Assembly: GCA_945878875.1 (NCBI GenBank)
Contig: CAMCUC010000012.1
Span: forward strand, 1 to 64,000
Origin: Rhizobium sp. Q54
GTDB taxonomy: Bacteria > Pseudomonadota > Alphaproteobacteria > Rhizobiales > Beijerinckiaceae
DNA length: 64,000 nucleotides
Direction of reading: 5' to 3'
The notes below the pieces were generated by a model. The model was not told the origin of the DNA, did no database searches, and was given only the letters and a program-made list of their open reading frames with translations. Below, piece after piece: positions 18,901 to 28,642 of this stretch (position 1 is its first letter; the number at the start of each line of letters is the position of its first letter). A program made the position numbers and the translations under genes.

Positions 18901-19311
18901 TTATCTTCGGCGTGCCGGCAGCAGGGCTTCCTGAATACGATCTCGTTCTTCACGCTCTTGCCTAAGTGCACTTTTTGCTTCGTCTGCGATCCTGTCGATG
19001 TGGCGCTTTTTCTCCGCTAAAATTGCAGACAGTCTATCTCGCTCGATTGAAAGCATTTCGATTCGGGATGTATCCAGTCTGCGTCGATTTTGTAACCGTG
19101 AGAGAATCGAGACCGTGTCACGGTATTCCGTGGGTCGTAATGAAGGAAGTTTTAGATGGTCATTATAGCTAAGCTCAAGTGTGTCTATTTGGCTCAATAG
19201 GGCGTCGAGGCGTGATAATTCGACTGCTAATTTCTGTGCTTCTCGGCGTACTGCTTGTTGTGCAATTGTGGCCTTTAGGCCAACTAAAGTAAGTATTCTA
19301 GATCGGTTCAT
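18901..19311 (-). CDS. fliJ: FliJ-like flagellar export chaperone
   Basis: 136-aa coiled coil immediately after fliI. Confidence 0.72.
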   Translation of the reverse strand: MNRSRILTLVGLKATIAQQAVRREAQKLAVELSRLDALLSQIDTLELSYNDHLKLPSLRPTEYRDTVSILSRLQNRRRLDTSRIEMLSIERDRLSAILAEKKRHIDRIADEAKSALRQEREERDRIQEALLPARRR

Positions 19312-20633
19312 GGAAACAGGGCCTGAAGTCGCGCATCGCTTTCAACCAGACTTGATCGCTCGTGCATCCCCTGTGCAATAAAACCAATAAGCGAAGGATA
19401 TGCCTGTGATGCAGCGTCCAGCTCAGGGTCTTGCCCGGTCTGGTAGCCGCCAAGTAACATCAAATCCCTATTTTGATCCCATAAACTTAAATAGCGACGA
19501 AACTTTCGCGCTCTCGCCATGTGTGTGGGTGACACACAATCCGTCATCGTTCGACTGATTGAGGCATTCACGTCAATAGCGGGGAAAACGCCCTGTTCCG
19601 CCTGCTTGCGCGATAACACTATGTGACCGTCAAGGATCGCCCGCGCGGTGTCGACGATCGGATCGTTCGTCGTATCGTCGCCATCAGCTAGAATTGTATA
19701 TATTCCGGTTACGCTTCCTCCGGTCTGTGAGTCGAGACCAGCTCGCTCTAGAACCGATCCAATTAGGGAAATAACAGACGGTGGATATCCCTTGGTAGTT
19801 GGGTGTTCGCCAAGAGCTAAGCCAAGCTCGCGTTGTGCATGTGCGACACGCGTCAATGAATCGACCATCAAGAGCACATTCTTGCCCTGCGATCGAAAGT
19901 ATTCTGCGTAGGCAGTCGCGCGGTGTAGCCCTCTTAGTCGCAATACAGGAGATTGATCGGCTGGGACTGCGACTATAATTGTGTGAGCAAAGGAGTCCGA
20001 CGCGGACAATTCTTCGACAAATCCTGATACTTCACGTCCTCGTTCGCCGATGAGGCCAATGATGACAATGTCAGCGGACGTGTAGCGCGCGATGCATGAT
20101 AGTAGCGAGGATTTTCCAACGCCGCTACCAGCGATGATGCCCACTTTCTGTCCGCGCCCGATGGTAAGCAATCCATTCAAGGCGCGCACGCCCACGTCCA
20201 ACGCAGCGCGTACGGGCTTGCGGCGTAGGGGGTTCACGCGTTGGCCGCGCAGCGGCCAACTGGATTCAAGAATAGGATCTCCGAGGCCATCGAGCGGTGC
20301 GCCTGCTCCATCGAATACGCGGCCCAGTAGGCCTCTTCCCACTGCTACGACATCGGCGCGTTGTTTGGTCTCAACACGTGCTCCGGCAACGAGTGGCGCT
20401 GCGCCCCCCGTTAGCACCATTACCGTATAATTATCGAGGAATCCGATGACCTCGGCTTCTGCCCATGTCCCGCTTTCGCACTCTATGCGACACTCCGTGC
20501 CCACTGATGCCGGGAATGAGGTAGCATGAACAATTTGACCGTCGAACCTTCGAACGCGTCCAGCTGCCTTCATGCTCCGCGCAGCTTTAATTGAAGTCAG
20601 GCGTCTGTCGAGTGTTATCGTCGGGTCTTTCAC
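19308..20633 (-). CDS. fliI: Flagellum-specific ATPase FliI
   Basis: 'GRGQKVGIIAGSGVGKSSLLSCIARYTSADI' and 'DSLTRVAHAQRELGLALGEHPTTKGYPPSV'. Confidence 0.97.
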   Translation of the reverse strand: MKDPTITLDRRLTSIKAARSMKAAGRVRRFDGQIVHATSFPASVGTECRIECESGTWAEAEVIGFLDNYTVMVLTGGAAPLVAGARVETKQRADVVAVGRGLLGRVFDGAGAPLDGLGDPILESSWPLRGQRVNPLRRKPVRAALDVGVRALNGLLTIGRGQKVGIIAGSGVGKSSLLSCIARYTSADIVIIGLIGERGREVSGFVEELSASDSFAHTIIVAVPADQSPVLRLRGLHRATAYAEYFRSQGKNVLLMVDSLTRVAHAQRELGLALGEHPTTKGYPPSVISLIGSVLERAGLDSQTGGSVTGIYTILADGDDTTNDPIVDTARAILDGHIVLSRKQAEQGVFPAIDVNASISRTMTDCVSPTHMARARKFRRYLSLWDQNRDLMLLGGYQTGQDPELDAASQAYPSLIGFIAQGMHERSSLVESDARLQALFP

Positions 20634-21421
20634 GCCCGCGCCTCATCGTCGGAAAGAACTGGCGCATCCTCGTATTCAAGATCGCGCGATATAAGTCGAA
20701 ATGCGCCAGTTTGTAATTCATCGTCTTCGATGATTTTGATGTTTGAGAACAAATCCTCTCCCTGCAATGCTGCAGAAAGAGTGAGACAATCATGGGGACT
20801 GAGCGCCAATGTGAAGTCCGATCCAGCCTTTGTGAAGCTAGCTGCTGCTGTCTTGATACGATCAATGAAAGCTTCCGGTATGTCTGCGATCACGGCGCCG
20901 AAAAGATCTTGCGAAATGCGTCTAACATGACGGGCAATAATTTCCGTATTGCGCTCAACCGCGTCGTCGGCAAGCGTAGTTAGCTCCGCAGCAAGCTTAC
21001 GAAGAATATGAAGCGTATCTGCCACTTCTCGTTGAGCGGCGTCATAGCCTTGCTTGTATCCAAGTCCACGGCCGTCTTCACGGGCGGTTTCGATCGCGGC
21101 TATAATATCCTCCGGCGCTGGCGGCGGATCTGCTAGCGGTGGCGGCGGCGGCGGCGGCGGAGGAGACGCAACGCTCGCTTGTGGTGGTTCTTCGATTTGC
21201 GCTGTGCCGTCTTGCGATGTCTCTTGGTCGTTCAGCGTTTTCTTGTTTGCTGTTTCGTCTTTATCTCGGCTAGGTTGATGCGGCTTGAAACTTGCCCGCC
21301 CCCAGGGCACGAAAGCAACGTCGTCAGATCTTCTGAACCGAGTGTCCTGTGTGAAGTCGCCGCTGCGTCGCACCAATGCAGCGACGTTTGCTATTGCTAC
21401 CGCCTGCTGCGACTGGTCAGA
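20630..21421 (-). CDS. fliH: Flagellar assembly protein FliH
   Basis: Between fliG and fliI; poly-Pro segment then FliH-like C-terminus. Confidence 0.85.
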   Translation of the reverse strand, partial: SDQSQQAVAIANVAALVRRSGDFTQDTRFRRSDDVAFVPWGRASFKPHQPSRDKDETANKKTLNDQETSQDGTAQIEEPPQASVASPPPPPPPPPLADPPPAPEDIIAAIETAREDGRGLGYKQGYDAAQREVADTLHILRKLAAELTTLADDAVERNTEIIARHVRRISQDLFGAVIADIPEAFIDRIKTAAASFTKAGSDFTLALSPHDCLTLSAALQGEDLFSNIKIIEDDELQTGAFRLISRDLEYEDAPVLSDDEARA

Positions 21422-22463
21422 CATAATCGTCACCGCGTCCCGCAAGCACCATCGTGCCGGCGTCAGAAAGTTTGCGAGCTATTGCAATAATACGTTTTTG
21501 GGCCTCTTGCACTTCGGTTACGCGCATTGGCCCTTTGGCTTCCATCTCGTCAATGATCGCAGCTGCAGCGCGTGCGGACATACAGCCCATGATCTTGTCA
21601 CGCAGACGCTCATCGGCACCTTTGAGAGCAATTGCGAGATCTTCAGGTTCAATGTTGCGCATAAGAATGCCGAGGTTCTTGTCGTCGACAGCAATCAGAT
21701 TTTCGAAGACGAACATATTTTCCTGAATGCTCGTCATCAAACCTTTGTCGAGCTTCAGCAGGTTTTTCATAATCCGCTGCTCAGTTGCTGATTGTGTGAA
21801 GTTCATGATCTTAGCCGCAGCTTTGACGCCGCCGATCTTGGATGCCCGCAGGGACGTATTAGCCTGGAATTGTAATTGCATGACACGTTCAAGTTGCTCA
21901 ATTGCTTCTGGCTGAACAGAATCCAGCGTCGCGACCCGTTGCAGCACTTCATGTTGAATATCGTCTGGCAAGAGCACCAAAACGTCAGCGGCCACAGCGT
22001 AATCCAGCTGCGCGACTATAAGTCCGATGATCTGTGGATGCTCGCCCTCAATCATTTCCGCAATAGAGCGCGCGTCCATCCATTCTAGAATTTCAATACC
22101 CTTACTGCTGTTCGACGGCGTGATACGTGTGAGAATGCTGCCGGCCTTGTCTTCACCTAGCGCCTTGATGAGCATCCTGCGAATATAGCTGTCGGCGCCA
22201 AGACCGATGCTCGTTTGCGCTTTGATGATCGACAAGAATTCATCCAGCACGAGGTTCACAGTTTTCTGGTCTACGTCAGCGACCGAGTACATTGCTGTCC
22301 CCAATTGTTGCACCTCGCGCGGAGACAGGTTTTTCAGGATTTCGGCTGCTTCGTCCTCGCCGAGGAGTAGCATAAGGATCGCACACTTCTGCGTGCCCGA
22401 CAGGAGTCGGAGCGGGCTTTCATCATCAATGTCTATTGTTGATCCGGGTGCTTGGTCGGCCAT
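21417..22463 (-). CDS. fliG: Flagellar motor switch protein FliG
   Basis: 'GTQKCAILMLLLGEDEAAEILKNLSPREVQQLGTAM'; 'HPQIIGLIVAQLD'. Confidence 0.97.
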   Translation of the reverse strand: MADQAPGSTIDIDDESPLRLLSGTQKCAILMLLLGEDEAAEILKNLSPREVQQLGTAMYSVADVDQKTVNLVLDEFLSIIKAQTSIGLGADSYIRRMLIKALGEDKAGSILTRITPSNSSKGIEILEWMDARSIAEMIEGEHPQIIGLIVAQLDYAVAADVLVLLPDDIQHEVLQRVATLDSVQPEAIEQLERVMQLQFQANTSLRASKIGGVKAAAKIMNFTQSATEQRIMKNLLKLDKGLMTSIQENMFVFENLIAVDDKNLGILMRNIEPEDLAIALKGADERLRDKIMGCMSARAAAAIIDEMEAKGPMRVTEVQEAQKRIIAIARKLSDAGTMVLAGRGDDYV

Positions 22464-22478
22464 GTTTTCGCTGCTTGT

Positions 22479-24179
22479 TTAAGATAGATCACGCTGGATC
22501 AGCGACTTCAGTACGGCCGTTACTCGACCGGCGTCGTCACCAACCAGCATGCGTATCAATGTGACCTTATCGTCGTATGTGTTCGCAGTATCCAGCAGCT
22601 CGGCAGAGATCGAAGCTTTCTTTGGCTTGAGCCTTGCTTTGATATCATCAAGCGTTTCGCCCTCCCGCACTTCAATTGACTCGCCGTCGCCTATAAGCGC
22701 TTCATCGCCAATTGCGTTTGCGTTGCTCGATGCATCCATCAGGCGTGTCAGGAACGGCTTGAGCGCGCCAAGGACGACCACGGCCAGAATGAGCAGGATA
22801 ACAAGCTGCTTGATAGCGTCTTCCAGCCACGGCGCATCATACCAGCCGCGCTCGCTGAACTTTTGCTCGTCTGCAAAATTACTTGAGACCAAAGTTATCT
22901 TGTCGCCGCGTTGCGCGTCAAACCCGATAGCTTCCTGAAGAAGGCTTGTAAGGCGCTCGCGTTCAGGCGCGCCCAGCTGCTTTTCGATTTTGTTGCCGGC
23001 CTCATCGACCCCGCTTGCAGCACGAAGGATAACTGCAACGGACAGACGCTTGATCTCTCCCAAGGCAGGGCGCGTCGATTTGACTTCACGGCTAATTTCA
23101 AAATTTCGAACGGAAGTGCTTGAGCGGTTTTTCTGTTCACCCTGAGCGCTTGGCTGCGGGGTAGCTGAAAGCGCCGCAGCGTTTGGCGGCTGATTTGAGG
23201 TCGCTCCCGGAATTCCGCGCGCCTTTGCATCGGCGCTCTCCTGCAGGCTCTCTTGTTGACTGCGGATCGCATTATTATTGGGATCGTAGAACTCGCGTGT
23301 CTGTTCTGTGCGTGTGAAGTCGAGATCGGCGTTCACTTCAGTGTTGAAGTTACCAGGTCCAATAACGGGCGTCAGAAGATTGACGACACGCTCACGAAGT
23401 AGTTTTTCGAGGCGCATTTTATGTTCGAGCTGCTGCGCGGTGAGACCCAGATCAGCATCGCGCTGAGGGGCCGTCAAAAGTCCGCCAAACTGATCGACAA
23501 TCGTCACGTTGGCGACCGGAAGATGAGGCACGCTTGAGCTTACAAGATGCGCGATTGATTGCACCTGTCCATTCGACAGGGATCGGCCTGCAGAAAGTTT
23601 CAGGAATACTGATGCGGTAGGCGGTGTTTGGTCTCGCACAAACGCCGAGCGCTCTGGCACTGCGAGATGGACACGTGCGCCCTCAACATCGCGGATTTCC
23701 ATGATGCTCCGCGCAAGCTCATTTTCCTGCGCTTGTTTCAGCTTAATTTGCTCGACGGCGCGGCTTGCGCCCAGCGGCATCTGCGTGATCATTTCATAGC
23801 CGGAGACCGATGCTTTCGGAAGTCCGGCTTGTGCAAGCAGCATTTTGGCTTTGTAAAAGTCTCCGCGCGGTACAAGCACCTGACCAGTGGATTGATCCAG
23901 TTTTGCCTGAACGCCCTGCGCTGCAAGAGTCTGCATCACTTGTGCCTTGTCTTCATCTCCAAGGCGAGGAAATAGGGTGGTCATGGAGGGTTCGCGGAGC
24001 GACCATATTGCAATCAGGCCCACGACCATAATGAGCGTCACGACAATAAGCGGCGCTGCGCGCACGATCGCCGGTTGCTTCAGAAAAGTCTGAGCGACAG
24101 CCATTCCTTGCCATAGCTGAGCCCCGACGGGACCAAGCGCTTCAGGCGATGAGACCGCCACTGTCTTGGACTCTGCCAC
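22479..24179 (-). CDS. fliF: Flagellar MS-ring protein FliF
   Basis: 'MTTLFPRLGDEDKAQVMQTLAAQGVQAKLDQSTGQVLVP'; 566 aa. Confidence 0.97.
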   Translation of the reverse strand: MAESKTVAVSSPEALGPVGAQLWQGMAVAQTFLKQPAIVRAAPLIVVTLIMVVGLIAIWSLREPSMTTLFPRLGDEDKAQVMQTLAAQGVQAKLDQSTGQVLVPRGDFYKAKMLLAQAGLPKASVSGYEMITQMPLGASRAVEQIKLKQAQENELARSIMEIRDVEGARVHLAVPERSAFVRDQTPPTASVFLKLSAGRSLSNGQVQSIAHLVSSSVPHLPVANVTIVDQFGGLLTAPQRDADLGLTAQQLEHKMRLEKLLRERVVNLLTPVIGPGNFNTEVNADLDFTRTEQTREFYDPNNNAIRSQQESLQESADAKARGIPGATSNQPPNAAALSATPQPSAQGEQKNRSSTSVRNFEISREVKSTRPALGEIKRLSVAVILRAASGVDEAGNKIEKQLGAPERERLTSLLQEAIGFDAQRGDKITLVSSNFADEQKFSERGWYDAPWLEDAIKQLVILLILAVVVLGALKPFLTRLMDASSNANAIGDEALIGDGESIEVREGETLDDIKARLKPKKASISAELLDTANTYDDKVTLIRMLVGDDAGRVTAVLKSLIQRDLS

Positions 24180-24224
24180 TTAAAGTATCTCCCGTAGTGC
24201 TCAAACCAATAGTCAGGACCGTAT

Positions 24225-24527
24225 TTAAACGGGCATCGAAACAATATCTTTGTAGGCGCTTAGTAGCTTATTGCGTACTTGCAGCGTCGCCTCGAAGGCG
24301 AGCGATGATTTTTCGCGCGCCAGCATAACTTTCGTTACGTCAACTTCCTCACCGACTTCAAACGCTTTTGTAATACGTCCAGATTCTTCTTGCGCTTTGG
24401 CTACTTGTCCAAGCGCTTCTTTCATCTGGGCGCCAAAGTCAGAGTCCTTGTTGGAGCCCTGCTTCAACTTTGGTTCTGCGGCAGCCAGTATTTGCTTTGC
24501 GAGGCCGACGTTTACAATAGCGGTCAT
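24225..24527 (-). CDS. fliE: Hook-basal body protein FliE
   Basis: 'VDVTKVMLAREKSSLAFEATLQVRNKLLSAYKDIVSMPV'; ATG at 24527 has a ribosome-binding site. Confidence 0.93.
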   Translation of the reverse strand: MTAIVNVGLAKQILAAAEPKLKQGSNKDSDFGAQMKEALGQVAKAQEESGRITKAFEVGEEVDVTKVMLAREKSSLAFEATLQVRNKLLSAYKDIVSMPV

Positions 24528-24541
24528 GAATAAGGTCCCTC

Positions 24542-25702
24542 TCAAACTGCCGCTTTAAGCCAGCTTGGTTCGTGTTGTCCGGCGTAGAGAAAGTCCTGTA
24601 AATCGATCATAAGATGATCCTCAGTAATTTCCTTGCCGCCGGATAGAACGAGAGCGCGCTGAAGCACGTTTTCAAGTTCGCGCACATTGCCAGGCCAATT
24701 GTAGCTTTCAAGCTTCTGGGTAGCGGCTTCCGTCAGCTCGGGCATTTTGGCGAAGCCGCCCGCATGTTTGGCCAGGAGCGATACCGCGATCGGGAGAATG
24801 TCGCCGGTCCGTTCGCTGAGCGAACGTGTTACGAGTGGGAATACGTTCAGGCGATAATAAAGGTCTTCTCGGAATCGCCCGGCTTTGACCTCGTCGAGCA
24901 TGTATCTGTTTGACGTCGCAATGACGCGCACGTCGACGGGCACCGGCTTCGCGCTGCCGAGCGGCGTCACTTCTTTTTCCTGCAATACACGCAACAGCTT
25001 TGCCTGCAGGGATAGAGCCATTTCTGACACTTCGTCGAGCAGAAGCGTGCCGCCGTCGGCCGCGCGGAAGATGCCTTTGTTTGGATGATGGGCGCCTGTG
25101 AAGGCTCCGCGTTCATAACCAAATAATACTGCTTCAAGCATGGTGTCGGGAACTGCTGCGCAATTGACAGCAATGAATGCGTTGTCCTTGCGCGGTGAAG
25201 ATGAATGTAAAAACTTGGAGAGGACTTCCTTGCCGGTTCCCGTGGGGCCGACGAGCATGACCGTCACGTCGCTTGCAGCTACGCGTCGCGCCAGCCGCAA
25301 CAGATTGAAGGTTGAGGGATCGCCCACCGCCACGCCCTGATCTTCATCAAGGAAACGTGCGACCACTTCAGCTGTGAAGCGCCAATTATCAAGTGGCGGC
25401 TTGACCTGCAGCGTGGTTCCATTGAATTCGCACTTGAGAGAAAATTGATTACTGCGTTCACCTATAATAACAATACGCTCAGCCTTGAGCTGACGGCACC
25501 ATTTCACGAACCCTGTCGGATCGCCTGCAAGCTTTCGTGCGGCCTGATGCGAGAGCAACAAACCGCATCGGGGCCAGCTGGCCGAAACTGCGCCCAATTT
25601 GGCGAGCGTCGTTGTGCTGGTGTCGTAGCCGCGTTGATGTAGCTGGGTTAGCCACGCTTCTGCGTCTGATAACCCGTCCGTGATACACAGAACCGCAGTC
25701 AC
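24542..25702 (-). CDS. Sigma-54 enhancer-binding protein lacking a DNA-binding domain (FleT/FlbD-like)
   Basis: AAA+ with Walker A 'GPTGTGKE' and 'GAFTGA'; ends ~25-30 aa after AAA+ with no Fis HTH; GTG start with AAGGGAG (track ORF begins at 25726). Confidence 0.85.
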   Translation of the reverse strand: MTAVLCITDGLSDAEAWLTQLHQRGYDTSTTTLAKLGAVSASWPRCGLLLSHQAARKLAGDPTGFVKWCRQLKAERIVIIGERSNQFSLKCEFNGTTLQVKPPLDNWRFTAEVVARFLDEDQGVAVGDPSTFNLLRLARRVAASDVTVMLVGPTGTGKEVLSKFLHSSSPRKDNAFIAVNCAAVPDTMLEAVLFGYERGAFTGAHHPNKGIFRAADGGTLLLDEVSEMALSLQAKLLRVLQEKEVTPLGSAKPVPVDVRVIATSNRYMLDEVKAGRFREDLYYRLNVFPLVTRSLSERTGDILPIAVSLLAKHAGGFAKMPELTEAATQKLESYNWPGNVRELENVLQRALVLSGGKEITEDHLMIDLQDFLYAGQHEPSWLKAAV

Positions 25703-25739
25703 GCAATTCTCCCTTGCTAATACCATCGAACGCTAGACA

Positions 25740-25755
25740 AGCAACCGTTATGCCA
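25740..25755 (-). promoter_or_regulatory. Predicted sigma-54 promoter for the fleT-like-fliEFGHIJ operon (TGGCAT-AACGG-TTGCT)
   Basis: Read on minus strand; implied start site just upstream of the GTG at 25702. Confidence 0.7.
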
Positions 25756-25986
25756 GCGCTTATAGACTTGTTAGGTGAATGCATGTTGTTAAGAAGCAGT
25801 TGGCTAAGAAAGCCTTTGGTAATTGGGCATTTCTTCAATAGACCTAAAATGGGTCATTTCAATTTTTTGGCTACTTACTTATGAAATCAAGTAAATTCGC
25901 CGTGTTTTAGGCTGTGGGTAACATGGGCCGTTCTTGTTCTGCCTTCCGCGCTCAGTCAAAAAACTGACGGTTGGTCGCACAGGGCC

Positions 25987-27087
25987 GTGGAAACCTTAAT
26001 GACAAAGGATGAGGTGCTTCGCTGCCTGTCGCTGCCTAGCGCGTCCATGCGTGAGGCCCTGGATTTGGTGACGCGCGTTGCGCCGTCGCCGTCCACGGTG
26101 TTCATTCATGGCCCCTCTGGCAGCGGCAAGGAATTCGTCGCTCGAGCTGTGCATCTTTTATCGTTGCGCGCGCGGGGGCCTTTTGTCGCCGTGAATTGCG
26201 GCGCGATTCCTCGTGATCTTCTTGAGAGCGAATTGTTTGGCAGTGAGAAGGGTGCCTATACCGGATCTGTGCGCACGCGTGCGGGCCTGATTGAGAATGC
26301 GGCGGGCGGGACGCTCTTTCTGGATGAAATAGGGGACATGCCGCACGACATGCAGGTCAAGCTTCTGCGGGTTCTCGAGGATAGATGCTTCAGCAGAGTC
26401 GGCGGCGGAGCTGTTATCAGAGCTGACGTGCGTATCGTGTGCGCAACTCACAGAAATCTGATTGAACTTGTTGAGCAGCAGACGTTTCGCGAAGATCTCT
26501 ATTACCGCATCAATGTCTTTCCAATTACGCTCGCGGCGCTCGATGATCGTAGGGAAGACTTGCCGCGTCTGGTGCATCTTATCAGCGAGCGCTTCAGGGC
26601 GCAGGGTGGTGCCCATTGCGCTCGCCTTGGAGCCTCAGCCATAGCCGCGCTCCAGCAGGCGACATGGCCAGGCAATATCCGGCAATTGCGCAACGTCATC
26701 GAGCGCGCCGGAGTCTTGTATCCGGGACAGGAGATTGGCGCGCCTGAAATTGAGCGCCTTGTTGCGCCGCGTAAGCCAATAGATCGACAAGTTGAGACGC
26801 TTGCGTTGATGGATGCTGTTCGGGAAATGGCGGCTGTCGATGACTACTCAGTCTCAGGATCAGCACATGCGGCTGATGCTGCGGCTGAGGGCGCGCGGGA
26901 GCTTATCCACGCAGAAAAAGGCTTCAATCTCCGAGACCATATGGCAGAGCTTGAGACAAACTTTATTAAAACTGCGCTTGCGGACGCTAATGGTTCAGTC
27001 AGCGCCGCAGCGCGCATGCTCGGACTTCAGCGCACAACTTTGATCGAGAAAATGAAGAAGTTCTCGATCGTTCGTGACGATGCTTAA
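25987..27087 (+). CDS. Sigma-54 enhancer-binding protein with Fis HTH, no N-terminal regulatory domain (FleQ-like)
   Basis: AAA+ from the N-terminus ('GPSGSGKE'), 'GAYTGS' in place of GAFTGA, C-terminal 'NGSVSAAARMLGLQRTTLIEKMKKF' HTH; alternative ATG at 25999. Confidence 0.88.
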   Translation: METLMTKDEVLRCLSLPSASMREALDLVTRVAPSPSTVFIHGPSGSGKEFVARAVHLLSLRARGPFVAVNCGAIPRDLLESELFGSEKGAYTGSVRTRAGLIENAAGGTLFLDEIGDMPHDMQVKLLRVLEDRCFSRVGGGAVIRADVRIVCATHRNLIELVEQQTFREDLYYRINVFPITLAALDDRREDLPRLVHLISERFRAQGGAHCARLGASAIAALQQATWPGNIRQLRNVIERAGVLYPGQEIGAPEIERLVAPRKPIDRQVETLALMDAVREMAAVDDYSVSGSAHAADAAAEGARELIHAEKGFNLRDHMAELETNFIKTALADANGSVSAAARMLGLQRTTLIEKMKKFSIVRDDA

Positions 27088-27089
27088 GA

Positions 27090-27479
27090 TTATGCCGGAC
27101 GAACGGCGATTGAGCGCCAAGCGTCTGCGATCTCTGAAATCGCGCCCAACACTTCCTCAAGGTATGCGGCAATGTTATCGCGGCTTGCTTCTATAATCCG
27201 GCGGCGGGACCATTCGTAAAGCTGCGCCAGCGATATCGCGACTTCTCCGCCTTTATCGAAATCAAGGCTCGTCGCAAGCACGTGAATAATCGACAAAGCT
27301 TTCGATACGCCACTAGATTTGGTCGAAAGGTCCGCGCCCTCAAGACCTGTCTTCGCCAACTTCAACGACACTATTAGTTCGGTGAAAAGAATCTCAACCA
27401 ATCCATGTGCGTCAGCGCCGTCGATCAGGAAATCCCGTTCGGCCTCTTGGTAGGCGCGAATGGCGTTACGGTGCAGCAT
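27090..27479 (-). CDS. fliS: Flagellar export chaperone FliS
   Basis: 'AYQEAERDFLIDGADAHGLVEILFTELIVSLKLAKTGLEG'; C-terminal 'LYEWSRRRIIEASRDN'. Confidence 0.85.
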   Translation of the reverse strand: MLHRNAIRAYQEAERDFLIDGADAHGLVEILFTELIVSLKLAKTGLEGADLSTKSSGVSKALSIIHVLATSLDFDKGGEVAISLAQLYEWSRRRIIEASRDNIAAYLEEVLGAISEIADAWRSIAVRPA

Positions 27480-27597
27480 AAGCTAATCTCCAATGTCACG
27501 AAAGTTAGAACGGTCGGAACCCTCGCTGCTTTAGCGGTGCGATTTTATTTTCTTTTATTTTCAGGGATGAAGCGGCCTGAAACCGCACGAGTGTTTG

Positions 27598-27613
27598 TGG
27601 CACAAGAGTTGCT
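27598..27613 (+). promoter_or_regulatory. Predicted sigma-54 promoter (TGGCAC-AAGAG-TTGCT)
   Basis: Exact consensus, 70 bp upstream of the hook/rod gene at 27683. Confidence 0.78.
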
Positions 27614-27682
27614 GAGGAAATTCAGAACGTTGTTATTAGCCTCTTATCCTGAGGGGCGTGCAAACTTAAGCCGAGGTTAGGC

Positions 27683-28504
27683 ATGTTATCTGTCATCTTG
27701 ACGGGGTTAAACGTCGCACAGAAAGATCTTTCAGTTACAGCTAATAATTTGGCCAATGCGGGGACCGTCGGATTTAAGCGTTCCGAAGCTAACTTTGTAG
27801 ATGTCTTTGCAAATGACTCCACTTCCAGCGCAAAAACCCAAGTCGGCTCTGGGGCGAGTGTAGATAAAGTTCAGAAAATCATGTCTCAAGGCTCAATGAC
27901 GACCACGAGCCGTGTTACTGATCTTGCAATTGCGGGTCGCGGGTTCTTTGTTTTAGCACCGGAAGTAGCCGCAGGAGCAGCAGCTGCGGCGCCTATGTTT
28001 ACACGTGCTGGTAATTTCGGCATAGATGCAGCCGGAAAGGTTGTGGATAGTACTGGTAATCAATTGCAAGTGTTTGCTGTGAACGCGGCGGGGGTCGCTA
28101 CTGTGCCGGCAACGATCGGGGCGGTAATTCCGTCTAAAAATGCAGCCAATTTTCTTCTGCAAAGCGTTTCAATCGATACTAAAGGCTTTATTAGGGCCGG
28201 ATATGCGGATAATACAACAACAAACGTCGGCCAGGTGGCCTTAGCAAGTTTTCCAAGAGACGATGCGCTTAAAAACATTGGTGGAACCAAGTTTGTTGCT
28301 ACCGGTGATAGCGGCGTCGCGACATTGACACCACCCGGTGCTCCTTCAGCTGGCGATCTTTTCACATCGACGCTTGAAGAAGCTAACGTCGACATCACAC
28401 AAGAATTGATGGGAATGTTGCGCTCCCAGCAGATTTACAATGGCAATGCCCGTATGTTGCAGGCAGCTATGGAGGTAGCCTCGCGCATTACCGATAAGAT
28501 TTGA
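27683..28504 (+). CDS. Second FlgF/FlgE-family hook/rod protein (paralogue of 564..1388)
   Basis: 'TANNLANAGTVGFKRSEANFVDVF' and 'LEEANVDITQELMGMLRSQQIYNGNARMLQ'. Confidence 0.85.
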   Translation: MLSVILTGLNVAQKDLSVTANNLANAGTVGFKRSEANFVDVFANDSTSSAKTQVGSGASVDKVQKIMSQGSMTTTSRVTDLAIAGRGFFVLAPEVAAGAAAAAPMFTRAGNFGIDAAGKVVDSTGNQLQVFAVNAAGVATVPATIGAVIPSKNAANFLLQSVSIDTKGFIRAGYADNTTTNVGQVALASFPRDDALKNIGGTKFVATGDSGVATLTPPGAPSAGDLFTSTLEEANVDITQELMGMLRSQQIYNGNARMLQAAMEVASRITDKI

Positions 28505-28642
28505 TATTACATTATAACGGTGAGTAGTGGTTGTATTTTCCCTAGAGATATCGGTTAATTGATCGCTTCGTAAACATGCAGCATAAAGCGTGGCGCACTT
28601 GTGCAAGCGTAGCGCGCTCGCCTTACGTAACTGGAGTGGCTC

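Noticed and set aside
21130-21165. (GGC)n-rich stretch looking like a microsatellite
   Set aside because: It encodes a poly-proline linker in FliH on the minus strand; ordinary low-complexity coding sequence.
28579-28612. Possible sigma-54 promoter upstream of motA (TGGCGCACTTGTGCAAG)
   Set aside because: GG-to-GC spacing is 9, not 10, and the -12 does not read TTGC; not counted.
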